Assembly (NCBI GenBank): GCA_009920595.1
Contig: RFZR01000080.1
Span: forward strand, 1-7,217
Direction of reading: 5' to 3'
Length of the DNA stretch: 7,217 nucleotides
Source: Alphaproteobacteria bacterium
GTDB taxonomy: Bacteria > Pseudomonadota > Alphaproteobacteria > Rhizobiales > Beijerinckiaceae
The notes under the pieces were generated by a model. The model was given only the letters and a program-made list of their open reading frames with translations, ran no database searches and was not told the origin of the DNA. A program made the translations under genes and the position numbers. Shown here piece after piece: positions 1 to 6,228 of the stretch (the stretch's first letter is position 1; every line of letters begins with the position of its first letter).

Positions 1-2373
1 GCGCGCGTCGCGGCAAAACTCGCGGTCGGCTATACGCTTGATGAAATCGACAATGACATCACGGGCGGCGCGACACCGGCCTCGTTCGAGCCGACAATTG
101 ATTACGTCGTCACGAAGATTCCGCGCTTCGCTTTTGAAAAATTCCCGGGTGCTGATCGCAATCTCACAACATCCATGAAATCGGTGGGTGAAGCGATGGC
201 GATTGGTCGTACATTCCAAGAGTCTTTGCAGAAAGCTTTGCGGTCGCTTGAAACAGGCCTCACCGGTCTTGATGAAATTGAGATCGAAGGTTTGGGCTCT
301 GGTGATGATAAAAACGCAGTCAAAGCTGTGCTCGGCACCGCAACGCCTGAACGCATTCTGCAAGTCGGCCAGGCCTTCCGCCTAGGCTTCACGCTTGAGG
401 AAGTGCATGACAGCTGCAAGATCGATCCGTGGTTCTTGGAGCAAATCAAAGACATCGTTGATACGGAAGAAGCCATTCGCAAATTCGGCGTACCAAAAAC
501 GAAAGAAGCGTTACGTCGCTTAAAAGCCATGGGCTTCTCAGATTCGCGTCTTGCGGTTCTCTCCGGTGATACGGAAGCCAATGTTGCGAAACATCGTGCG
601 TCACTCAATGTGCATCCCGTTTATAAGCGCATCGACACCTGCGCAGCCGAATTCGCGTCCCCGACTGCCTATATGTATTCAACCTATGCGCCTAATTTTG
701 CGGGAGCTCCTGCAAATGAAGCGGCAGTTTCTGATCGTAAAAAAATCGCCATTCTCGGCGGCGGGCCGAACCGCATCGGCCAAGGCATCGAATTCGATTA
801 TTGCTGCTGCCATGCCTGTTTCGCGCTCAGCGATGCAGGATATGAAACCATCATGATCAATTGCAATCCGGAAACGGTTTCAACAGATTATGATACGTCT
901 GATCGTCTCTATTTTGATCCGCTTACGGCTGAAGATGTGATCGAAATTTTGCGCCTTGAACAATCGAAAGGCCAATTGATCGGTGCGATTGTGCAGTTCG
1001 GCGGTCAAACACCGTTGAAACTTGCTCACGCGCTTGAGCAAGCGGGTATTCCCATCCTTGGCACCTCGCCTGATATGATTGATCTTGCTGAAGATCGTGA
1101 TCGCTTCAAACGATTGCTTGATAAACTCGGTTTGAAACAACCTCAAAACGGCATTGCTTATTCGGTTGAGCAATCGCGTCTGGTGTTACAAGAGCTCGGT
1201 CTGCCTTTAGTTGTCCGCCCCTCCTACGTACTCGGCGGCCGTGCGATGGAAATTCTGCGTGATGAGCAAGCCTTCGATCGTTATCTTCTTGGCACGCTGC
1301 CCGAGCTGGTGCCGAATGATATCAAAGCGCGCTATCCGAATGATAAGACCGGACAGATCAATACGCTCCTTGGCAAAAATCCTCTTCTCTTTGATCGTTA
1401 TTTATCAGACGCAATTGAAGTGGATGTCGATTGCGTCGCCGATGGCAAGGATGTGTTCATTGCCGGCATCATGGAACACATCGAAGAAGCCGGTATTCAC
1501 TCGGGCGACTCCGCTTGTTCTTTGCCTCCACATTCGCTGAAAGCGGAAACACTCAAAGAACTCGAGCGGCAGACGCGTGAATTGGCCTTGGCTCTCAATG
1601 TTGTTGGCTTGATGAATGTGCAATTTGCACTCAAAGATGATGCGATCTATGTGCTCGAGGTGAATCCACGCGCCTCTCGCACAGTGCCCTTTGTTGCAAA
1701 AGTCATCGGCAAGCCGATTGCGAAAATTGCCTCACGCATTATGTCAGGCGAGGCACTTTCATCATTCAACTTAAAAGCTGAACCCTATGATCACATCGCC
1801 GTGAAAGAAGCGGTTTTCCCCTTCGCGCGCTTCCCCGGTGTTGATGTTGTGCTGGGTCCGGAAATGCGTTCGACGGGCGAAGTCATCGGGCTTGATAAAA
1901 GTTTCGGGGTTGCTTTTGCAAAAAGCCAATTGGGATCCGGCACGCAGGTGCCGAAGAAAGGCACCGTCTTCGTGTCCGTTCGCGATGCCGACAAACCACG
2001 CATCGTTACAACGATGAAAATGCTTTCTGATCTCGGTTTTACGATTGTCGCGAGCGAAGGCACGCAGAAACATCTCGCAACGCATGGCATCAAAGCCACG
2101 AAGATCAATAAAGTTCTTGAAGGTCGCCCGCATATTGTTGACGCCATCAAAAATGGCGAAGTGCAACTTGTCTTCAACACAACAGAAGGAAAACAGGCGC
2201 TGATGGACTCCCGCTCCCTGCGCCGAACCGCCCTCTTGCATAAAGTGCCCTATTATACGACGCTCGCCGGAGCGATTGCTGCGGCAGAAGGCATCAAGGC
2301 CTATCTGGCGGGCGATCTTGAAGTAAAGCCACTGCAAGACTATTTCCAAGGTCAGGGGGCCAAGGCTTCCTGA
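1..2373 (+). CDS. carB: Carbamoyl-phosphate synthase large subunit, C-terminal 790 residues (5' end outside window)
   Basis: This is the large subunit of carbamoyl-phosphate synthase. With CarA, which supplies ammonia from glutamine, it makes carbamoyl phosphate from bicarbonate and 2 ATP for pyrimidine and arginine synthesis in the cytoplasm. The frame is open from base 1, and its first residue aligns near E. coli CarB residue 320, so about 320 N-terminal residues lie outside the window. Window codons 1-70 finish the first ATP-grasp unit (NDITGGATPASFEPTIDYVV), then comes the oligomerisation region. The second ATP-grasp unit starts near codon 247 (KKIAILGGGPNRIGQG); it keeps the RPSYVLGGRAME loop at 406 and the metal/ATP motif LEVNPR at 552-557. 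The MGS-like allosteric domain starts near codon 652; residues matching E. coli K954, T977, K993, N1015 and T1017 are conserved, and T974 is Ser. About 21 residues near codons 431-459 are extra relative to E. coli and resemble the rhizobial form. The stop is TGA. Identification is very secure. Confidence 0.98.
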   Translation, partial: ARVAAKLAVGYTLDEIDNDITGGATPASFEPTIDYVVTKIPRFAFEKFPGADRNLTTSMKSVGEAMAIGRTFQESLQKALRSLETGLTGLDEIEIEGLGSGDDKNAVKAVLGTATPERILQVGQAFRLGFTLEEVHDSCKIDPWFLEQIKDIVDTEEAIRKFGVPKTKEALRRLKAMGFSDSRLAVLSGDTEANVAKHRASLNVHPVYKRIDTCAAEFASPTAYMYSTYAPNFAGAPANEAAVSDRKKIAILGGGPNRIGQGIEFDYCCCHACFALSDAGYETIMINCNPETVSTDYDTSDRLYFDPLTAEDVIEILRLEQSKGQLIGAIVQFGGQTPLKLAHALEQAGIPILGTSPDMIDLAEDRDRFKRLLDKLGLKQPQNGIAYSVEQSRLVLQELGLPLVVRPSYVLGGRAMEILRDEQAFDRYLLGTLPELVPNDIKARYPNDKTGQINTLLGKNPLLFDRYLSDAIEVDVDCVADGKDVFIAGIMEHIEEAGIHSGDSACSLPPHSLKAETLKELERQTRELALALNVVGLMNVQFALKDDAIYVLEVNPRASRTVPFVAKVIGKPIAKIASRIMSGEALSSFNLKAEPYDHIAVKEAVFPFARFPGVDVVLGPEMRSTGEVIGLDKSFGVAFAKSQLGSGTQVPKKGTVFVSVRDADKPRIVTTMKMLSDLGFTIVASEGTQKHLATHGIKATKINKVLEGRPHIVDAIKNGEVQLVFNTTEGKQALMDSRSLRRTALLHKVPYYTTLAGAIAAAEGIKAYLAGDLEVKPLQDYFQGQGAKAS

Positions 2374-2400
2374 TAGGGCGTTAAATTTCGGGCTTTGGAG

Positions 2401-2441
2401 CCGGGGAACCGGGTCTGGGGTCTGTTTTTTTCTGTTTTTTT
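2401..2441 (+). terminator. Weak hairpin followed by two T-tracts in the carB-greA spacer
   Basis: The carB-greA spacer holds a short stem, CCGG-GGAA-CCGG (2401-2412), with a GNRA-type tetraloop, then two runs of seven T (2425-2431 and 2435-2441). The stem is only 4 bp and the first T-run starts 12 bases after it, so it does not fit a standard intrinsic terminator. It could be a leaky terminator or attenuator between carB and greA, or just T-rich leader DNA upstream of greA. I saw no convincing promoter here. Confidence 0.22.
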
Positions 2442-2459
2442 GATCAAACGGACATGACA

Positions 2460-2933
2460 ATGGAAAAGATCCCCATGACGACGGCGGGCTTTAAGGCGCT
2501 CGAAGAAGAATTGCGCCACCGCCAGCAGGAAGAGCGCCCGCGCATCATTCAAGCGATTGCAGAAGCGCGTGCCCATGGCGACCTTTCGGAAAATGCCGAA
2601 TATCATTCTGCGAAGGAACAGCAATCCTTGAACGAAGGGCGCATTGCTGAGCTTGAGGATAAAATTTCACGTGCTGAAGTCATCGATGTTTCGAAACTTT
2701 CAGGCTCGACAATTAAATTCGGCGCGACAGTAAAATTGATTGATGATGATACGGATGAGGAAAAGACCTACCAGATCGTTGGTGATAGCGAAGCCGATGT
2801 GAAGGATGGAAAAGTATCCATCAGCTCCCCGATTGCGCGCGCTTTGATTGGCAAAAAAACCGGCGACTCCATCGAAGTGAACACACCGGGCGGAGGCAAG
2901 AGCTATGAAATCATTGATGTCCTCTATCGTTGA
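2460..2933 (+). CDS. greA: Transcription elongation factor GreA
   Basis: GreA enters the secondary channel of backtracked RNA polymerase and stimulates cleavage of the 3' end of the RNA, so that elongation resumes. The protein is 157 residues, the usual family length. The N-terminal coiled coil (about 1-75) carries the tip motif GDLSENAEYH at 40-49, with catalytic acidic residues D41 and E44 at exactly the E. coli numbers. The C-terminal FKBP-like domain (about 80-157) contains the family sequence ISSPIARALIGKKTGDSIEV. I chose the ATG at 2460: the weak Shine-Dalgarno CGGA (2449-2452) sits 7 bases before it, and the IPMT motif then aligns at residues 4-7 as in E. coli. An in-frame ATG at 2454, two codons earlier, is possible, but its spacing to that site is only 1 base. 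The end overlaps the next gene by 29 bases. Confidence 0.97.
   Translation: MEKIPMTTAGFKALEEELRHRQQEERPRIIQAIAEARAHGDLSENAEYHSAKEQQSLNEGRIAELEDKISRAEVIDVSKLSGSTIKFGATVKLIDDDTDEEKTYQIVGDSEADVKDGKVSISSPIARALIGKKTGDSIEVNTPGGGKSYEIIDVLYR
2892..2896 (+). promoter_or_regulatory. Ribosome binding site of the lipoprotein gene, inside greA
   Basis: GGAGG lies 8 bases before the ATG at 2905 and within the final codons of greA. It is the best Shine-Dalgarno sequence near that gene and decides the start: the alternative ATG at 2917 has no comparable site. Its position suggests that translation of the downstream gene is coupled to ribosomes finishing greA. Confidence 0.65.
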
Positions 2934-3459
2934 TCGACGCCGATTTGTCGCGAGCCTTTTGCTCGCGCCTGTGGTCACGAGTGTTACGACGGGTTGTGTA
3001 ACGGGTCGTAATCGCACCGCATCAGGTCCGCTTTATTCGGGACTTTTCGTGAATGTCGAACCCGTCCGTGCCAAAGGCATCAACTCCTATGCGGATAAAA
3101 TAGCACTTTATCAAAAGCGCGGCCTTGCCGAAGTCTATGAAGGCGCCATTGCCTCGGGAAAAGGTCTGCCAACGCTCACCGCCGAAATTCATTCCATTAG
3201 TTTTGGTAGCGAAGTTGAAAGTTTTTCTTTTACGATGGGGACGAACCAACCTCTTTATCCACGTAATGTTAAGATTACCGATTGGCTCGAAGGATTTGCC
3301 GTCATTCGTCAAGGCGGCAAAGAGATCAAACGCATCAAGGTTCTTGCAGCCCATCGCATAGATGGGAATCGTCAATGGTCCATGGCTGATGATGAACGAC
3401 GTCTCATTGAATTGACGCGTTTCTTCGCGGAGCGGCTACGCGAAGAAGTAGGCGATTAA
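2905..3459 (+). CDS. Uncharacterised exported protein, putative Tat-dependent lipoprotein
   Basis: I do not recognise the family. The 184-residue product begins with a signal-like segment: twin arginines in R11-R12-R13-F14-V15, which fits the Tat pattern RRxF, a hydrophobic stretch (about 15-28), and a cysteine at C31 preceded by TTG. That resembles a lipobox, though the usual Leu at -3 is Thr. The inference is export across the inner membrane, probably folded, followed by lipid anchoring. The rest (about 32-184) is soluble and mixed, with no transmembrane segment, no further cysteine and no catalytic motif that I can name; the C-terminal part (about 160-181) is charged and probably helical. 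The start overlaps greA by 29 bases and is supported by GGAGG 8 bases upstream. The ELM1-family gene follows 11 bases later, so the two are probably co-expressed. That the frame is a real gene is likely; the Tat and lipoprotein calls are less certain. Confidence 0.8.
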   Translation: MKSLMSSIVDRRRFVASLLLAPVVTSVTTGCVTGRNRTASGPLYSGLFVNVEPVRAKGINSYADKIALYQKRGLAEVYEGAIASGKGLPTLTAEIHSISFGSEVESFSFTMGTNQPLYPRNVKITDWLEGFAVIRQGGKEIKRIKVLAAHRIDGNRQWSMADDERRLIELTRFFAERLREEVGD

Positions 3460-3470
3460 AACTTAACGTG

Positions 3471-4445
3471 ATGACGCCATTCCCCTCGACGATTTGGGCT
3501 TTGGCCTTACCCGAAGCGGGTTTTCGCAGTCAGGTCATCGGCTTGGCTGAAGCGCTTGATCAGCCCTTCATTTTGAAAAATGTGAATTTAAAAAAGCCAT
3601 GGTCTTTGATGCCGGTGCGCTTTTGTCCCTTCTCGTTGATGGGGCTTGATGCTGCGAGCGATATGCTCACACCGCCTTGGCCCGATCTCGTGATCAGTTG
3701 TGGTCGACGCACAATTCCTCTGGCCCTTGCCATCAAGCGCGCTTCAGGCGGCAGAACCCGCGCTGTACATATTCAAGACCCAAAGTCGGCCACGCCACTT
3801 TTCGATCTCGTCATTCCGATGACACATGATGGCGCCAAAGGCACCAATGTGATGCAAGTCGACACGGCGCTTCATCGCATCACAGAAGAGAAACTAAGCG
3901 AGGCCGCCTCTTATTGGGCTCATTCTTTTTCCGCACTTCAACGTCCTTTAGTGGGTGTCATTTTAGGCGGCAGTAACCGAACCTATCGGTTCACCAAAGA
4001 TGTTGCTGAGCGCATGATCACTCTGCTCGATCAGCTTCACAGCTCAACCGGCGCGTATTTCTATATCGCAGCCTCGCGACGCACGGATGATGAAGCGCTT
4101 CACGTTTTTGACCGCTTCTCAAAAACGGCTTCACATATCCGCTTTTGGAAAGGTGAAGAGGAAAACCCTTATCTTGGCATCCTTGCATTGAGCGATGCCT
4201 TGATCGTTACAGAAGATTCCGTGTCGATGATCTCTGAAGCGCTCTCAACGGGAAATCCGGTTGCCACATTTCCGCTTGCGGGCGTATCGACACGACATGG
4301 TTTGTTCATTGAGAATTTGTTGAACAACGGTGCCGTCACGCGCTTTGACGGTACAATGCCAAAGGCCGTTTCTGCTCGCATTCCCAACGCAACCACCATT
4401 GCCGCAAACGCTGTGCGGCAATTATTGGCTTCACCAAAATCGTAG
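3471..4445 (+). CDS. Mitochondrial fission ELM1 family protein (DUF1022)
   Basis: This 324-residue protein matches the ELM1/DUF1022 family, named after a plant protein that recruits dynamin to mitochondria; the bacterial role is not established. Family features in order: an N-terminal W9..AG-RSQ..GLAEAL segment (9-29); WPDLVISCGRRTIPLAL (70-86) followed by HIQDP at 100-104; the N126..ALHR segment ending near 136; a glycine loop LGGSNRTYRFT (165-175); RFWKGEEENPYLGILALSDA (224-243); and TEDSVSMISEAL..GNPV (247-264). The two-lobed layout, with the conserved ED-S--EAL motif in the C-terminal lobe, recalls GT-B glycosyltransferases, so binding of a nucleotide sugar is a reasonable inference. No signal peptide or membrane segment is visible, so it is probably cytoplasmic. 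I chose ATG 3471; a GTG at 3468 is directly adjacent. No strong Shine-Dalgarno is visible, which fits coupling to the gene 11 bases upstream. The stop lies 7 bases from the end of the convergent oxygenase remnant. Confidence 0.92.
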   Translation: MTPFPSTIWALALPEAGFRSQVIGLAEALDQPFILKNVNLKKPWSLMPVRFCPFSLMGLDAASDMLTPPWPDLVISCGRRTIPLALAIKRASGGRTRAVHIQDPKSATPLFDLVIPMTHDGAKGTNVMQVDTALHRITEEKLSEAASYWAHSFSALQRPLVGVILGGSNRTYRFTKDVAERMITLLDQLHSSTGAYFYIAASRRTDDEALHVFDRFSKTASHIRFWKGEEENPYLGILALSDALIVTEDSVSMISEALSTGNPVATFPLAGVSTRHGLFIENLLNNGAVTRFDGTMPKAVSARIPNATTIAANAVRQLLASPKS

Positions 4446-4452
4446 CTTTTTC

Positions 4453-5047
4453 TTAAGCAGCCACAACCGGTTGATCAGGATAAGACAATTGCTCGCGCGC
4501 GCGCCATTCCGGCGTCACATAATTCAAGATGAGCGATTTGCGTACACCCGGAATAGAACGCTTTTCAAAACCGTGCCACGTATTGTCTGCCGGAATGAAA
4601 ATCATCGCACTATTTTTAGCGAAACGAGAGATAGATCAACATCGTGAATTTCTTCACGCCAAGATCCGTGTGAGGCTCGAGCCAGAATCCATCTGTGTCT
4701 TGCGCATATTCAAGACGAAGATAGTTACCCGTCAAATCAACACCGCACGCTTTGTTGAAACGCGAAATGGTTGAAGGCGCTTGAAGATACTCTGCAATCG
4801 CCGCGCAAACGGGATGCTTCTCGCAATTGTCGCGATCAAAATATTGCCGCGTCGCGTTATGCACTTCGCGCTTGCCGGAAACCCCACCAAGATCCGGCAC
4901 GGGAAATGGCAGCGCGAGCAGCTGATCCGCCACCGGCTTCGGAAACACCCCGGACACAAACCAATGCCGATAAGGCGTCTCGGAGCGGTGTGCCGTGGCA
5001 AAAGCGTGATCGAGCGCGGCGTCGAAATCCGGGCGAGAAGGCGTCAT
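4453..5047 (-). pseudogene. Broken 2-oxoglutarate/Fe(II)-dependent oxygenase (internal deletion plus frameshift)
   Basis: Two reading frames on the minus strand together give a 2OG-Fe(II) oxygenase. Frame 1 starts at ATG 5047-5045 (MTPSRPDFDAAL...) and carries SETPYRHWFV, DLGGVSG, ATRQYFD, then YLRLEYAQDTDGFWLEPHTD with the HxD iron-binding pair, and TMLIYLS. It then runs into a stop at 4618-4616. Frame 2 resumes around 4630-4620 as RFAKNSAMIFIPADNTWHGF, which holds the distal iron-binding His, followed by GVRKSLILNYV with the likely 2-oxoglutarate-binding Arg, and ends at TAA 4455-4453. Homologues as I know them carry about 20 residues between YLS and RFAKN, including a GTDIYD-type segment; these are absent. 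The missing length must be 2 modulo 3. All metal ligands survive in the DNA but not in one polypeptide, so the gene should be inactive. The surviving frame-1 product would be about 143 residues without the distal His. A sequencing or assembly error would more often give a 1-2 base indel. The oxygenase identity is firm; the substrate is unknown. Confidence 0.85.
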
Positions 5048-5212
5048 GTGGGGATCATTCCCTTGAAAAATAACCTTGCGCGAGGACCGCGCCGATTCAT
5101 CAGTTTCAATAGCCTGAGCCGCCATAAGGCGACAAGACAAAATGCCGCGTCTCAAAGCCGCTGTTTCCGTCTGGACCTATGCAAAAAAGAGGGGACAATG
5201 CTGCGAGCAATG

Positions 5213-5240
5213 TTGCAATGGCCGGTCCGAACGCTACATA
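5213..5240 (+). promoter_or_regulatory. Candidate sigma-70-type promoter of trxB
   Basis: TTGCAA (5213-5218) and TACATA (5235-5240) are separated by 16 bases and lie just upstream of the trxB ribosome site. They match the consensus hexamers at 4 of 6 and 3 of 6 positions, which is weak. This is the best pair I found in the 218-base spacer (5048-5265), which must hold the trxB promoter unless trxB is read from far upstream. The transcription start would fall near 5247, giving a very short leader. Confidence 0.22.
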
Positions 5241-5254
5241 TTTAGGCAAAGATT

Positions 5255-5260
5255 GAGGAA
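5255..5260 (+). promoter_or_regulatory. Ribosome binding site of trxB
   Basis: GAGGAA lies 5 bases before the ATG at 5266 and fixes that codon as the trxB start. The ATG at 5261 is out of frame and touches the site. Confidence 0.75.
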
Positions 5261-5265
5261 ATGTC

Positions 5266-6228
5266 ATGGCAGAGCATCGCGAAAAGCTGATCATCATTGG
5301 GTCTGGTCCGGCAGGCTATACGGCGGCGATCTATGCCGCGCGCGCGATGCTGAAACCCTTATTGATCAGCGGGTTACAACCCGGCGGTCAGCTCACCATC
5401 ACGACTGATGTCGAAAATTATCCCGGCTTTGCCGACGCCATTCAAGGCCCTTGGCTCGTAGAACAAATGCGCGCGCAGGCCGAACATGTCGGCACACGCT
5501 TCGCCTCCGACCTCATCGTCACGGCCGATCTTTCGCAAAGACCCTTCAAACTGACGGGCGACAATGGCGATGTCTATTTCTGCGATGCGCTTGTGATTGC
5601 GACGGGCGCGCAAGCGAAATGGCTCGGCATTCCGGGCGAACAAAAGTTTCAAGGCTTCGGCGTTTCCGCTTGCGCGACATGCGATGGTTTCTTTTTCCGC
5701 GGCAAGGAAGTGGCCGTCATCGGCGGCGGTAACTCAGCTGTCGAAGAAGCGCTCTATCTCGCAGGCCTTGCGTCGAAGGTCACCGTCATCCATCGGCGCG
5801 ACAGTTTCCGTGCAGAGAAAATTTTGCAAGACCGTCTCTTCGCTCATCCAAAAATTGAAGTCGTATGGAACCATACAGTTGACGACATAGCCGGTGGTGG
5901 CGCGCCGCCGTCAGTCACGGGTGTGATTGTGAAAAGCACAGAGACGGGTGCCGTGAAAACCATTCCGGTTGAAGGGGTCTTTGTTGCGATTGGTCACAGC
6001 CCGGCAAGCGCTGTGTTTGCTGATCAACTTAAAATGAAACAGGGCGGATATATTTGGACCGCGGCGGATTCAACTGCGACATCGATTGAAGGCGTCTATG
6101 CCGCAGGCGATGTCACAGACGATGTTTATCGCCAAGCCGTGACCGCCGCAGGCATGGGGTGCATGGCCGCGCTTGAAGCCGAGCGGTGGTTGGCCGCGCA
6201 TGAAACACATTTGAAGGCGGCTGAGTGA
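5266..6228 (+). CDS. trxB: Thioredoxin reductase (NADPH)
   Basis: TrxB is a cytoplasmic homodimeric FAD enzyme that passes electrons from NADPH to thioredoxin, feeding ribonucleotide reductase, peroxide defence and disulphide repair. The 320-residue length is typical. In order: the FAD dinucleotide motif GSGPAGYTAA (12-21); PGGQLTITTDVENYPGF (39-55); ATGA (112-115); the redox-active CATC with C136 and C139, the usual AxxC-type spacing; the NADPH-binding GGGNSAVEEALYL (153-165); HRRDSFRA (176-183), whose arginines bind the NADPH 2'-phosphate; and the C-terminal FAD motif GDV (281-283) with RQAVTAAGMGC (289-299). No key residue is missing. The start is supported by GAGGAA 5 bases upstream. The stop TGA overlaps the ATG of the LysR gene by one base, so the two are almost certainly co-transcribed and translationally coupled. 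Confidence 0.98.
   Translation: MAEHREKLIIIGSGPAGYTAAIYAARAMLKPLLISGLQPGGQLTITTDVENYPGFADAIQGPWLVEQMRAQAEHVGTRFASDLIVTADLSQRPFKLTGDNGDVYFCDALVIATGAQAKWLGIPGEQKFQGFGVSACATCDGFFFRGKEVAVIGGGNSAVEEALYLAGLASKVTVIHRRDSFRAEKILQDRLFAHPKIEVVWNHTVDDIAGGGAPPSVTGVIVKSTETGAVKTIPVEGVFVAIGHSPASAVFADQLKMKQGGYIWTAADSTATSIEGVYAAGDVTDDVYRQAVTAAGMGCMAALEAERWLAAHETHLKAAE

Noticed and set aside
1771..2460. Long open frame on the minus strand (229 codons) opposite carB
   Set aside because: It lies antisense to the conserved second ATP-grasp and allosteric domains of CarB and shows no recognisable family; codon-bias shadow.
4424..4451. Hairpin TTGG-CTTCA-CCAA near the ELM1 stop followed by T5 as a terminator
   Set aside because: The stem is 4 bp and the T5 run lies 10 bases away, so it does not fit an intrinsic terminator; no clear terminator is visible between the convergent genes.
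5078..5092. Inverted repeat GCGCG-AGGAC-CGCGC upstream of the oxygenase start
   Set aside because: Five-base GC arms are common by chance in this sequence and nothing else marks it as an operator.
4616..5155. The minus-strand frame taken as an intact 179-residue gene starting at 5155
   Set aside because: The family resemblance begins at the Met at 5047, the 36 residues before it look non-coding, and the frame ends just after YLS without the distal His, which lies in another frame.
4781..5245. Plus-strand open frame of 154 codons opposite the oxygenase
   Set aside because: It is antisense to the oxygenase's conserved coding part and its protein is rich in Arg and low-complexity; only its last 15 codons are discussed as a possible leader.
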